64,000 nt of DNA from Epiperipatus broadwayi. Lineage: Eukaryota > Onychophora > Udeonychophora > Euonychophora > Peripatidae. Under the pieces are notes generated by a model that was not told where the DNA came from, searched no databases, and was given only the letters and a program-made list of their open reading frames with translations. The position numbers and the translations under genes are program-made. The DNA is taken from NCBI GenBank assembly GCA_028023455.1, contig JAQFVV010012395.1:4900001-4964000 (forward strand). The letters are read 5' to 3'. How positions within the stretch are numbered: the first letter of the stretch is position 1; every line of letters starts with the position of its first letter. Positions 52,316 to 63,984 of this stretch are shown here, in pieces.

Positions 52316-52784
52316 TTTTAATTACATAATAAATTATTAAAAATTTTGTGCCAATAATATGAATATAAGCATATTCTATGTTTTACAGTGTTACATTGTT
52401 ATTAATAAAATAAATTTATAATATATAGAAAAACTATTTTTTGTTTATACAAATCTACAGATAGTAACATTATTTTTTAAAAAAAAAAATCTTTAGCAGA
52501 GTTTTAATTAAGGATGGGGGGGGGGGTGTCGAAATCTAAAAAATTTACAAATCCAAAAAACCTGAAATAAGGAATTTCGAATTAACGGTAGTCTGTGTAC
52601 CAATTTTCGTCCTTTTTTGCCTATGATAGACTTAGATAAATGTTGAATAATAAAACATGATAGTGCAATCAATGCTGGCAGATTAAACAAATTGTCAGTT
52701 TCTTTTTTTTTTGTTCTGGCTAATTATTTTTTCTATCAGATAAAGTACTATTATTTTTTTATTAAATGAAAACAATTTACGAGA
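52136..52784. other. Intron DNA upstream of the DKTG exon
   Basis: Contains an ATT run (about 52284-52313), a G run (about 52515-52526) and homopolymers. No gene seen. Confidence 0.55.
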
Positions 52785-53299
52785 TAATGATGATGAAATG
52801 CAGTGCGACTTCTCCTTTTTTGGAGTCAGGAATCTTTCAGCTACTATGCCCAGAGAAACCTGTTGGCCACTTTACCTTCCCTTTCCATTCTCTGCCCTAA
52901 GTTTCCCCATATTTCTTTATCCTGCGCCACCCCATTTCCACAACATAATCTTTCTTCCAAACGGAACCGAGAACCCACTGTCTGTATAATCATTTTGTTT
53001 ATATATTTATTCTTCTACAATTTCATTATTTGTATCCTTTTTGCTTTCACGCATTTACATTCAATTAAGAGATGCCTAATATTTTCTATGCCTTCCTTAC
53101 ACATTTTTCCATTTATGCGTATATTTCCTTGATGTGAAAGATCTTGTTACAGCCTTAAACACTAAACTACTTTCCTAGCTATTATCATAAATTAATTTGC
53201 GCCTCCAACTGCCTATTTCTTATTAATGCATCTATTTTCTATCCCATTCCTTGTCACTATTACACTCAACAATTCTCCTAACACAATCATCCCACCTTT

Positions 53300-54333
53300 T
53301 TATACTGACATAAATTCTTCATCCAAATCTTCTGGATACCGTAATACTTTTCTCACCCATCTTGTTACCTGCTCTTTACTCATATCCCAATTAATATTAT
53401 TTTGGCTATTCTCTTATTATCCATAAACTGCAATCTATTGAACATTTTCATCTTGCTTTTTGCATCTCTCATATAAAAATTTGACCATCCCATTTCTCCT
53501 TGAATTGCCTCCTTTGCCATCTGCATCTAATGCATGTCTTCCTACTTCTCTTTGTACTTTTTCTAAGTAATCTAACACCCCTTTACTTAAAATAATGCAT
53601 CATTACCATATATAACACTGTTACTACCACTACCTTCCATAGAATTCTAACTATGTCATATTTATTATATGAAAACAGTGTCAATTTCTTTATCAGTTCC
53701 TTTCTTTTATTTGCTTCATTTATCAATTTTTTCACCTATTAATTCAAGAAATTTCTCTGATTACTTAAGATGATTCCCAAATAGTTATACCTATTCACCA
53801 TACTTAACTTTATATCCTCCAATAAAAATTTTTTGTCTTCTCTTTCCCTGGTATTAATTATCATTACTTTTGATTTTTCTTCACCAAATTTAATCTCTAT
53901 CTCTTTACCCACCCTTATGCATGTCCTCAGCATAACTTCTGTATCTTTCATTCTTTCTGTGCACAAGAAGATATCATCTGCAAATAAAAAAAACCCAATA
54001 ATGTATATACTCCATTACCACCTATTAATGATACTTCTACCCCTCTTCCTAGTCTTTCTATTGCTCTCCATTTCTCTCAAATACAACAAAATAAAATAGG
54101 TGATATGTGGCATTCTTGCCTTAGTCCCACCTCATTTTTAACTTTGATTCTATATTCCCTAATTGATGCGTATAGTAATTATTTTCATACAATCTCTTAA
54201 TAAGATCCACTAAAGCTCTATCCATTCCTAAAACTTACCCATAATCTATTTCTATTTACTCAATTATATGCCTTCTCTATATCTATAAAAACCATATATA
54301 TATATAACTGTCTATTTGTATTCCTACTCATAT
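53300..54333 (-). pseudogene. LINE ORF2 reverse transcriptase, distal part (L2)
   Basis: Seen: continuing the RT after the PLE3 insertion, the minus strand gives a degraded GIRIRQECHI-like block and then the remnant of the ADDIF box near 53980. VMLRTCIRVGKEIEIKFGEEKSKVM and YNYLGIIL (53966-53739) follow, then DAKSKM...RLQFMDNKRIAKII (about 53470-53400). The parts match L3 in order. Frame breaks are frequent. Confidence 0.78.
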
Positions 54334-54408
54334 TTATATAGATATATAAATGCAAAACCATAAAACAATACAGTACTAGATTAAATTCAAAATTTTACCA
54401 AAATCTTA

Positions 54409-54451
54409 CACAACCATGGTTTCATCTACTACAAATAGACCTTCTCAAGTG
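54409..54451 (-). ncRNA. Hammerhead-like motif, left arm of PLE3
   Basis: Minus strand: CAC/GTG stem I, TTGAGAAG core-like segment, stem II GTCTA/TAGAT, GAAA, stem III ACC/GGT. Same as the right-arm motif with one extra base in the stem II loop. Confidence 0.42.
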
Positions 54452-54611
54452 AAAATCAACCTAAAGGAAAACATATATATATACAAACAAACAAACCTTC
54501 CCATAATTCATTTCAAACTCCACCTTCCCTTAATATCAAAAGAAGTCTTCATAAGATTGATAGCCTCAGAATCAAGGAGTTTTATCATCAAAGTCTTCCT
54601 TTATTCTTCTT

Positions 54612-55785
54612 TTAACTCTTTTCATAAAAAATAACCGAAGCATTGTCAAACAATATTCTATGACCTGTATTCAATTCATGAATATATAAAGCTGAGTTAA
54701 GATACCTATGTTTAACTCTACTTATATGAACCTTAACCCTTTCCTTAAGACTAAATTTACTCTGGCCTCCATAAAATTTACCACAACTACATGGAATTTT
54801 ATAAACAATACCAGGAATAGACCTACTATCAATAGACTGCTTTGAACCATTAAGTAATGAATTCAAATCAGAACCTTTCCTCCATGCAACCTTCTTTCAC
54901 CTAACAAATGACTATTCCTATAAACCAAATTATAAATTGATGCTTTAAATGGTAAAGACATATAATCATCATCCTTACCAACAAATTTTTTATCATCCAA
55001 ATCATGACTATAAACATTATTATTAAATACCACTTTTTATAAAATCATGACTATAACCCAATTCTACATATTCAGCGCAAATTGACTTTTTGAATATCGC
55101 ATCATTATTAAAATTATTAGCCTTCTATTCCGACAACAAAAATTCAACAAAGACATTTTTTATGTATAAAAGGCTGATAACTATCAGGCCTAATCATATT
55201 TCTCAAATTTTTAGGTTTTATAAAATGACTACAAAACAAAACATCATTAACCTTCTCAACATTTAAATCTAAAACTTTAATTTTACAAAATCAAACCACC
55301 CCCTCAATTGTAAACTTAATATAGAATCAAAACCATTCAATCCACATAAAAACTTCTAATTTCTCTTTCTGAATAACAAACAAACAATCATCAACATACC
55401 TAACAAATAATTTAATAGAACCTGAAAAATATTAATAATACTACACTCCAAATAATCAATATAGACACACACATCAATGGAGAAATGATATAACCAATAC
55501 CCAACCTTCTCTAATCTTATAAAACACATCATTAGACATAAATACATTGAATCCTCTAACGCAAAACAAATCATAAAAACTTAATCTTATCTGCAGAAAA
55601 TTCTAATTTTTTTAAATTGAAAGAAAAATCAATATTTTTAATCTATTAACCGATTGGTACATATTTTCAATGTCTAAACTACCAAAAACACAATCATCTC
55701 CAAAAAACCATTTATTTTCTTAAAGTCAAAGGAAGAAGAAACAAAAATTGCCCAGTTTTATGTATCCTTAAAATATCTTATATAT
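54612..55785 (-). pseudogene. Penelope-like RT/GIY-YIG pseudogene, left arm of PLE3
   Basis: Minus strand: begins at RYFKDT-like sequence (55785), passes a degraded SLDIENMYQSVN motif A and the FCFALEDSMYLCLMM and RLEKVGYW stretch (55574-55356), and ends with GIVYKIPCSCGKFYGGQSKFSLKERVKVH (GIY-YIG, in 54866-54612). Frame breaks are many. It matches the right arm from about 56286 onward. Confidence 0.82.
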
Positions 55786-55799
55786 TTTGTATTTTATCA

Positions 55800-57587
55800 T
55801 TTTGGGTTTATTTTGTTTTGTTTCTGAATTGAAAGAGGTTTTCTGATGAAAATAAATGTCTTTACAGGTTATTTTGAATAGTCAATTACTTAAAAGAGAA
55901 AAATTGTTTTTGCCCCTAAGGAAATTAGTTTTGTTAAAAAAAGTTGAAAGCATGATGTTATATTATTAAAAGAGTAAAGGTGGCCGGTTTGTATTGTTAA
56001 ATAATATTGATTTTAAAAGTAAAGTTTCTTTAGAATTAAATAATGGAAAATATGCTATTTTAGATTCTGATCCTGGTAAAAAAATAAAATCTAAATTAAT
56101 TAAGATTATGAAAGTTATGGAAAATAAAAAGATTTTTGATAGAGCTACTTATTTAAATTGTTACCCTAGTGATTTTGTGGCTCCAAAGGTTTTCTTTAAT
56201 TTGAAGTCTCATAAAGATAATTTTCCTTTGAGATGTATTTTTGATTTTACAGGAGGAATTGTTGATAAAATATCAAAATTTATTATAAGATATTTTAAGG
56301 ATTACATAAAACTGGGTCAATTTTGTGTTTCTTCTTCCTTTGAAGCTTTTAAGAAAATAAATGGTTTTGTTTTGGATGATGATTGTGTTTTTGGTAGTTT
56401 AGACATTGAAAATATGTACCAATCGGTTAATAGATTAAAAAGTATTGATGTTTTTCTTTCAATTTTAAAAAAATTAGAATGTTTTTCTGCAGATAAGATT
56501 AAGGTTTTTCATGATTTGCTTTTGCTGTTAGAGGATTCAATGTATTTTATGTCTAATGATGTGTTTTATAAGATTAGAGAAGGTTGGTTATTGGTTATGT
56601 CATTTCTCCATTGATGTGCTGTTATATTGATTATTTGGAGTGTAGTATTATTAATATGTTTTCAGGTTCTATTAAATTATTTGTTAGGTATGTTGATGAT
56701 TGTTTGTTTGTTATTAGAAAGAGAAATTAGAAGAGTTTTTATGTGGATTGAATGGTTTTGATTTAATATTAAGTTTAAATTGAGGGGGTGGTTTTGATTT
56801 TGTAAAATTAAAGTTTTTAGATTTAAATGTTGAGAAGGTTAATGATGTTTTGTTTTGTAGTCATTTTATAAAACCTAAAAATTTGAAAATATGATTAGGC
56901 CTGATAGTTATCAGCCTTTATACATAAAAATGTCTTTGTTGAATTTTTGTTGTCGGAATAGAAGGCTTAATAATTTTAATAATGATGCTGATATTCAAAA
57001 AGTCAATTTGCTGCTGAATATGTAGAATTGGGTTATAGTCATGATTTTATTAAAAAGTGGTATTTAATAATAATGTTTATAGTCGTGATTTGGATGATAA
57101 GAATTTTGTTGGTAAGGATGATGATTATATGTCTTTACCATTTAAAGCATCAATTTATAATTTGGTTTATAGGAATAGTCATTTGTTAGGTGGAAAGAAG
57201 GTTGCATGGAGGAAAGGTTCTGATTTGAATTCATTACTTAATGGTTCAAAGCAGTCTATTGATAGTAGGTCTATTCCTGGTATTGTTTATAAAATTCCAT
57301 GTAGTTGTGGTAAATTTTATGTAGGCCAGAGTAAATTTAGCCTTAAGGAAAGGGTTAAGGTTCATATAAGTAGAGTTAAACATAGGTATCTTAACTCAGC
57401 TTTATATATTCATGAATTGAATACAGGTCATAGAATATTGTTTGACAATGCTTCGGTTATTTTTTATGAAAAGAATGAGTTAAAAAGAAGAATAAAGGAG
57501 ACTTTGATGATAAAACTCCTTGATTCTGAGGCTATCAATCTTATGAAGACTTCTTTTGATATTAAGGGAAGGTGGAGTTTGAAATGA
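55800..57587 (+). pseudogene. Penelope-like RT/GIY-YIG, right arm of PLE3
   Basis: Seen: 55994-56614 has LLNNIDFKSKVSL, PKVFFNLKSHKDNFPLRC (fingers) and FGSLDIENMYQSVN (motif A). A frameshift near 56600 leads to FVRYVDDCLFVI (catalytic YVDD, about 56672-56707). 57057-57587 has NSHLLGGKKVAW, then GIVYKIPCSCGKFYVGQSKFSLKERVKVHI with HELNTGH (GIY-YIG nuclease, residues about 75-130). This is the longest PLE frame in the window, but at least two frameshifts break it and the 5' end is truncated. Confidence 0.87.
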
Positions 57588-57639
57588 ATTATGGGAAGGT
57601 TTGTTTGTATATATATATGTTTTCCTTTAGGTTGATTTT

Positions 57640-57681
57640 CACTTGAGAAGGTCTATTTGTAGAGATGAAACCATGGTTGTG
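57640..57681 (+). ncRNA. Hammerhead-like motif, right arm of PLE3
   Basis: Plus strand: stem I CAC (57640-57642) with GTG (57679-57681), core-like TTGAGAAG, a stem II hairpin around TCTA/TAGA, GAAA (57667-57670), stem III ACC-AT-GGT, and T at the cleavage position. C3 and G8 differ from the hammerhead consensus, so activity is uncertain although the three-way geometry is kept. Confidence 0.45.
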
Positions 57682-57774
57682 TAAGGATTTTGGTAAAATT
57701 TTGAATTTAATCTAGTACTGTATTGTTTTATGGTTTTGCATTTTTATTTTTTGCTAGTATAGTGTTAGACAGTT

Positions 57775-57776
57775 TT

Positions 57777-57867
<91 letters not shown>
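57775..57867. repeat. TA dinucleotide array at the 3' end of PLE3
   Basis: About 90 bp of uninterrupted TA immediately before the right target-site duplication. It may have expanded from a TA-rich insertion site (the left flank carries a shorter TA run at about 54292-54305). Confidence 0.95.
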
Positions 57868-57869
<2 letters not shown>

Positions 57870-58619
57870 CTGTCTATTTGTATTCCTACTCATATCTATA
57901 AGTTGTGTGACTATAAATAAACTAACTCCTATACGTCCATCAGATCAAAAGCCTCCTTGCATTTCTCCCACTATATTATTATCTTTAATCCATTTTGCAA
58001 CCCTTCCAGCTACCATATATGTGAAAAAAATTTATAACACTGATGTTACTGCTATCAGCCTATAATTATTTAACTTTCTATGATCACTACTCTTTTCTTT
58101 AAATAGTAGCCTTACTCTTGTATTACTTCAACTATCCAGAAAATCTGTCTTCTATGCCATCTTATTAAACATGATAATAGGTTTAATTTTGCTCTATGTC
58201 ATAAATTCATTACCATCTCTGCTATGCATGTGTTTAAATCTCTTGCCTTTCCACTTTTTAATTTCTTCCCTGTCTCATTGAGTTCATTTTCTGTAAATCT
58301 AATATTTCCATTACTATATGCTTTTATGTTTGTTATCACTCTGTCTTTCACATCTAATATCTTTTCTATACCCATTAATACTTATTTAATATTGTCTATA
58401 ATTCTTCTTTAGAGCTATACTCTTTTTCCTCATCATTTAGTAATACTATTTCTCTCTTTTCTACATTCCTTCTTTTAATATATTTCAAATTTTTTTTACT
58501 CCTATCTCCTCTTCCACTTTTATTAATATCCTCCAACAATTTACTATTTAATGTTATTCTCACTCTATAATTATCTATTTTGGTCAACTTTTTTTTAAAA
58601 ATACTTTTCCTAGTTAATA

Positions 58620-59219
58620 TTAATGTCTTTTTTTACTTTCTATGTTCTTAATAGCACACTTATTTTCTCTGCATGCTTTTCCCCTCTCTTTTACATTTTT
58701 ACTAACTCTCATTTTTTTATTACTTTTCTTCTTCTGAATATTTCCCCCTAAAACCTTATTTGCCACTTTTTCTACTTCATCACACCAGTCCTTATACTTA
58801 TTCCCAATCAACTCTTCTATGCTTTCTTCAACTTTTATTTTATATTCTTCTAATTTATTCTTATCATTCATTTTCCATCCACATCTTTCACTATACTTTC
58901 TACTTTTATTATTATTTTCCATCACATTACTAACCATTTCTATTATAAAAGAAATTATGATCACTATTACGTGCTCTCTCTCTTTATTATCAAACACTTT
59001 AATTTTCCATGCATTATTTATTTCCTCTTTCTCTACTAATACATAATCTATTGTGTGAAATATATTATTTCTCGACCATGTGTATTGTCCCTCATAAATA
59101 TTTGATAGATTTCCAATGCTCAAATTCACTCTCTGACAAAATTTCTTCAAAAGCTGTCCATTCTTATTATCTACATCATCAATTTCTTCAATATGCCCAT
59201 TCATATCCCCTATAACCAT
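58620..59219 (-). pseudogene. LINE ORF2 APE-type endonuclease, C-terminal half (L2)
   Basis: Seen: MVIGDMNGHIEEIDDVDNKN (the G-D-x-N block of APE nucleases), then GQYTWSRNN, HTIDYVLV and a degraded SDH block (HVIVIIISFIIEM), followed by the linker to the RT. The N-terminal half (LNMQGN...AVVEIHLREEEH) lies at about 59960-59815, beyond the MITE insertion. Known: this nuclease nicks target DNA for target-primed reverse transcription. Confidence 0.8.
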
Positions 59220-59326
59220 TATTCTTTCCCCCGGTTTTTTGAAACTCGGTATATCCTTAATCTACATTCACCTATGCTACTGTTCCACTCCATTATATTT
59301 TGACTATCTCCAGTAACTATCTACAC

Positions 59327-59657
59327 CAGGGGTCCCCAACCCTATGCCCATGGGCACCATGATGCCCACAGACCATTTTATGTGTGCCCGCTGCTATTCT
59401 AACACGATAAAAAATTATTTATTTATCTGATACAAATAAATTTAATTTTTAAAATTTCTTATAAATTATTGTATTATATTGTAATCAAATTGTAGGGCAT
59501 ACTATATTTTTACACTATAAATAAATATTTTTTTGTACATTATGTGTATTATCAACAATATCCAACTACAAATTTACATTGAAAAAATAAATGGTGCCCC
59601 CCACCTGGCTGGTTTTATAGAATGTGCTCTTAAGTGCAAAAAGGTTGGGGACCCCTG
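59327..59657. mobile_element. hAT-type MITE, 331 bp
   Basis: Seen: ends CAGGGGTCCCCAACC and GGTTGGGGACCCCTG are perfect 15-bp inverted repeats, typical of hAT elements. They are flanked by ATCTACAC (59319-59326) and ATTTACAC (59658-59665), an 8-bp target duplication with one change. No ORF; non-autonomous. It is inserted in the endonuclease of LINE L2. Confidence 0.92.
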
Positions 59658-60209
59658 ATTTACACTATAGCCACCATACATTCTTGTCTTTCTAACTTTA
59701 TCTCAAAGTGCAAATGTTCGTGACATTTAACAGTATTTAAATATTTTTTGACATATCTCCTATACCACCACCCCCTTTTTCTTTTTTCTTTCTATTTATA
59801 CCCTGTCATACCAAGTCTTTCAGAATATGTTCTTCTTCTCTTAGATGTATTTCCACTACTGCTAATACCTCAAGCTCTTCATTTTTAATTGCTTTGTTTA
59901 ATTCCAGCCATTTTTCTGATTTCCTATTACCTTGCATATTCAAATATCCAATTTTAATAATTTCTTCTTTCCTAACTACTCTTTTGTAAATTCCTTTGAC
60001 TTTTTCTTCTCCATTACATTTATAAATAACTTGCTTACCATTAATTTTACAGATCCATTCCCTCTCTACATTTATATCTAAACCAGTTACCCTTTGTTTA
60101 TTTCTTATATCCCATCCATTCTTCTTCTTTCTGATAACACTGCAACTTAAAAATCCCCCTTTATAAATTTCCCAAACTATATTCTTTATAAATCAAACTC
60201 CCTAACATG

Positions 60210-60681
60210 TAATTTCCTTATTTTGCTAAGTGCAATTCATCTTTACTATATAACTCCATCTTGCTAATAAAAAACATATCCACAAACATAACATCATTTC
60301 TCCCACACAATTTTTTCAATCTCTTATTTAAATAATATGTCTTATCTAACATATATCTTGTCAAATCTTGGAAATAATCCCAGTATTACTACTCTTCCTT
60401 TAATCTTACTCAAATCACTAATCAATTCTATATACTCATCCATTACTCTCACTGATGGCTCTGACAAATTATTTGTCCCTACTATAACATATATTTCTAC
60501 ACCCTTGTTTCTTTACCTTATCTGTAACATCCCTAATTTTAGCTCCAGACATACTTATTTTTATATACCTGTTTTTATTTTCCCTTGCAAATATATTTCC
60601 ACATTCTCTAATTAGTGAATCTCCTATCAATACTGTCTCATACTCTACTTTTTCTGCTTCAACTGTAACATTCTCTACCAC
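60210..60681 (-). pseudogene. LINE ORF1 SGNH/GDSL esterase domain (L2)
   Basis: Seen: VLIGDSLIRECGNIFAREN carries the GDS nucleophile block near residue 20 of the 60681-60469 frame. Beyond a frame break, the sequence continues with a GTNNLSEPS-like block (about 60470) and a terminal block with KDELHLAK (about 60235). The order nucleophile-GxNN-DxxH is that of SGNH hydrolases found in CR1-type ORF1 proteins. The Ser is retained here, unlike in L1. Confidence 0.7.
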
Positions 60682-60698
60682 CTTCTGTACTCCCTTAT

Positions 60699-61070
60699 CT
60701 ACTCTTCATTATCATTCCTACCCAATAATTTCTGTATCTGCTCACATTTCATCTCTAACAATTTTAATTTTGCTTCTACATTCTTTACCTCTTCTTCTAT
60801 CGTAAATATTTTTTGGCTAACCATCTTCCTTACACTACTTATTTTTCTATCCATATATCTTAACACTCTACTAAAAACATACTCTATCCTATCTTCCTCA
60901 ACTACTTTTTGCTCCATTTCTCTTGACTTTCTCTTTAAACTATCTATACTTAGAAACCACTTTTCCACCTCTTTTATCACATTTACACACTGTCTACATA
61001 ACCATACCCCTGTTACATTCTTCCTAGTCTTATTTAAGTATTTCAAATGGTAAAGCTCATCACATTTAAC
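60699..61070 (-). pseudogene. LINE ORF1 N-terminal part: PHD-like finger and coiled coil (L2)
   Basis: Seen: KCDELYHLKYLNKT...GVWLCRQC gives the C-x2-elyH...W-x-C-x2-C half of a PHD finger. It is followed by about 75 residues of Glu/Lys/Leu-rich coiled coil (IEEEVKNVEAKLKLLEMKCE) in a 115-codon open frame. Known: CR1-group ORF1 proteins may contain PHD fingers. The first zinc-binding half lies 5' of the break at about 61070, so the copy is 5'-truncated. Confidence 0.72.
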
Positions 61071-62014
61071 TAAAAACTTGATTGGAATGCCATCTAGTGT
61101 CTAGTGATTATTTACTGTTTACATAAACCTGTAAATGGAGTAACAATTTAATGCAGTAAGAAAAAGAAAAAAAAAATCAATTGATACTAAATTAGGTTTA
61201 ATTAATTAATAATTCTTTTAATTAATTCACTGATTAATTTATTAATTAATTGAGGGTTTGAAAAATACTTTGATGAATCTTATTTATTGGCAATGGTTTT
61301 AGTGCCATTTATTGTAAATTCTCTTAGGGTTTTATTTGACAATTCCACCCTATTCAAATTAATAATAAATATCTATACAATCCAAAGAAGAGATGGAAAA
61401 TGAATTTTTTCAATATTTTATAATTGTCTCTATTAATTTACTTGACTAAAAATAAGTTTATCATTGACTTAGGAAACTTTCCGATTCCTCCTTGAGATCT
61501 TAAAGAAACCAAGCAGGGATAATTTCTAATCTCTATTCCTTATGCTTTTATTGATACAGTTGTTATTTTGCTGTGATGTGATTATGCATATGGTAACAAT
61601 ATGAATGAACTGCTTTTTTAAAGCATTATTATAAAGCAACAACCAAGGTTGTAACTTCACAGCCTTTTTTTATTTCTGAGTTTAAGAGTAAATTTGAATT
61701 AAATATGGAGAGATTTCATTCTGCGATGAAGTGATAATAATTGAAAATGATGATTAGCTTATTTTATTTCTTTTATAGATGTTTCTATTATTAAAAACAA
61801 AACATACAAATGTATATATAAGTGCTATAGCAGAGATAACGTTCTTTGAAGTGTATTTTTAAGCATGATTCATTGAAATCTAACATAGCATAATTAAATG
61901 GATCTATCAAATACAATTGGAAAAATTATTTATAATTATTCATTTATTTCAAAACATCTTTCCAAATTGTCTGATGATTAAATTTTATTATTACTTTTAT
62001 GCAAAAATTTTTGA
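61071..62014. other. AT-rich DNA between LINE L2 and the LTR
   Basis: No gene seen. The sodium-pump exon expected upstream (M4 segment) is not here. Confidence 0.5.
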
Positions 62015-62020
62015 ATATAT

Positions 62021-63978
62021 TGTGACGACCACGTAAAGTCGTCGTCACACATATATATTTATTACTAAATGTAGATAAGTCAGCTACTAGAAATTAATAA
62101 AGGTAAATGGGTTAGCTACTAGAAATTAAAAAAAGAAAGTAAAAAAAAAAAGTTGAGATTTAGAAATGTCGAAATTGCTTTGATTTTTTTTAATAGTAAG
62201 AGAAGGGGAGGGGGGTGCATAAAGAAATGTGTCTCTTTCTCTCTTTTAAAAAACGAGCTAGTCGAATGCTTGAAAGTTATTTCTGTTTATTGTGGGAAAA
62301 GGGAAGGGGATGCATAAAGAAATGCATCTTTCTCTTGCATAAAACTATTGTGATAGGTTAAAATAAATTGTAAACATAAACTTGAAAAAAATGAATTATA
62401 AACTTTAAGTAAAAATTAAATGAAATATATAATATAAAACAATATGGCCGTACAAATTAGAGGTGTGAAAGTCTGTTGGACTAATTGAATTCCACGGACA
62501 AAGAAGAATGAATCTGAAGGAAAAGTTTTATAATTATAGTTTGATTAATTAAAACCTACATTCCAGACACTAATTAAAGATATATGTTGATAAGAATTTG
62601 TTGGAAGTTGAAGAATTAATTAAAAATTTACAGAAAACAATGGACAAAAGAAAGGACAGTAAAACAAGAATTACACTTATCTGATTCATTATGAGCAGAG
62701 ATTTTGAAGAAGCAGCAGCTAAAAAAAAAAAAATGAAAGAAGTGCGCGGCTAGTGGCATTAAGGGGACATGGGTTCGTACTCAACCCGTCTGACCACTGA
62801 CTCACGATGTATAAGACCTATGCCTGACCTGCTAGAAAGATCGTCACTTCTGTAAATGAATGACTGAAAATCTACTTAAAGAATCAAGAAGAATTAAGAA
62901 CTGGAATGAGAAAGTAACAAAATCAAATTCAATGAGAAATCAATTCAGCCGACAGTGTGAAGGACATACTGTCTCTACAAAAAAAAGGGATGATCTCCCA
63001 CTGGACGGTAACAAGCACTCGGAAAGACTGACCATGGGAATGACTACAAAGAAAACCTATGTAATCAAAGCAATGCATGCACTTTTTGTGTTTTTTTAAT
63101 ATTCGTAAATAAATAAAGAACGAAAGAACTAGACAATAAAATCTAATTAGAAAGGAATAATCTTGATAGAACTTCAGGAGAGCTTAAATACGTAACTTTA
63201 ATATTCAATGTGTTTTACTCTATTTTATCATTGCTATGTAATTTATATAAGTGTGTATTTTTTTATTGTTATGTATTTTTTTATATATGTGTGTGTTATT
63301 AAATATATTTATTCTTAAATTGTGTGTACTGGCTTTATTCTCCTATCACCAAGCTACGACAGGGGGAGGGAACTGTAATTTATTAATAAAAGGGTAAGGC
63401 TGATTTTTAAAGCATTCGTGTGCTGCTTGTTTGTGAGAATCTCCCAATTATAAAAAAATATAAATAGCAAGCGCTGGACATTTGTTAAATTTCTTTGAAA
63501 TAGTTTGCTTTGTTCAGCAGCCGAGAGTTCTTGATCGAGAAAAATAACGCCAAGATAATATGTACATATTGCCTCGGGGTTCGGTCAAGGGTACAGATAT
63601 AAAGTAAATTTGTATCTGTATTTGCTCTCTGCTTGTATTGTAACAGCAAATGGTTAACTAATTAATTAATGAGTGAAAAATTCGTAGTAAAAATAAACTA
63701 AATAAACAATATCCATTACAGTTGGAGGCCCAGCCGGGATATTTCAACCATAGCTAAATTGATTAATAAAATAGAATAAATAATAATAAATTCCAATCCA
63801 ATCCACCAAATAACCGTATCCATTACAGTTGGACGCCAGTCTGGGATGATTATCATCAGAATAGCTAAATTAATAATAAATAAATAAAAGAAAGGAAGAA
63901 TAAAATGCTGTAAAATAAATGTAAGTGAAAAATAAATAAAATAATAAATCAACCTCCGAAATAACCATTTCCGTTACA
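62021..63978 (+). mobile_element. Long terminal repeat, possibly solo, with primer-binding-site-like segments
   Basis: Seen: starts TGTGACGACC (62021) with a strong inverted repeat GTGACGAC/GTCGTCAC (62022-62048). A TATA-like ATATAAATAG lies near 63461. An LTR-like end CCATTACA at 63720 is followed at 63723 by TGGAGGCCCAGCCGGGA, which looks like a tRNA primer-binding site. A second copy (CCATTACAGTTGGACGCC) follows near 63822-63840 and a third end CCGTTACA is at 63978. ATATAT flanks both 62015-62020 and 63979-63984. Either the LTR is 62021-63720 with a duplicated leader, or the whole 1.96 kb is a solo LTR with internal repeats. Confidence 0.6.
62750..62790 (+). other. B-box-like sequence inside the LTR
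   Basis: GTGGCATTAAGG followed by GGGTTCGTACTCAACCCG resembles the internal promoter of a tRNA, preceded by a short A run. The ORF at 62860-63099 just downstream has no recognisable motif. Confidence 0.3.
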
Positions 63979-63984
63979 ATATAT

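Larger units (their letters stand above)
54334..57867. mobile_element. PLE3: head-to-head inverted Penelope-like pair inserted in LINE L2
   Basis: Seen: the minus-strand arm 54334 to about 55785 and plus-strand arm about 55786-57774 share sequence from the RT motif region to the 3' end (GTTTTATGGTTTTGCATTT), with a TA array closing the right side. The flanks 54306-54333 and 57868-57895 are identical over 28 bp (start AACTGTCTATTTGTATTCC). Comparison with LINE L3 shows the LINE sequence resumes after the right copy, so these are target-site duplications. Confidence 0.88.
52785..61070 (-). mobile_element. L2: CR1-like LINE, split by PLE3 and a hAT MITE
   Basis: Seen on the minus strand, 5' to 3'. 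ORF1 has a PHD-like end (61070-60950), coiled coil (to 60699) and SGNH esterase (60681 to about 60210). ORF2 starts near 59960 (LNMQG) with the APE endonuclease interrupted by a 331-bp hAT MITE (59327-59657), and continues at 59219-58620. A linker and the RT start follow to 57868. After the PLE3 insertion (54334-57867), RT and C-terminus run from 54333 to about 53300. The 3' end GGAGAAGTC plus ATC-type repeats ends near 52785. L1 and L3 are related copies. All ORFs are broken. Confidence 0.82.

Noticed and set aside
62860-63099. 79-codon ORF inside the LTR as a host gene
   Set aside because: No recognisable domain, no splice context, and it lies within a repeat.
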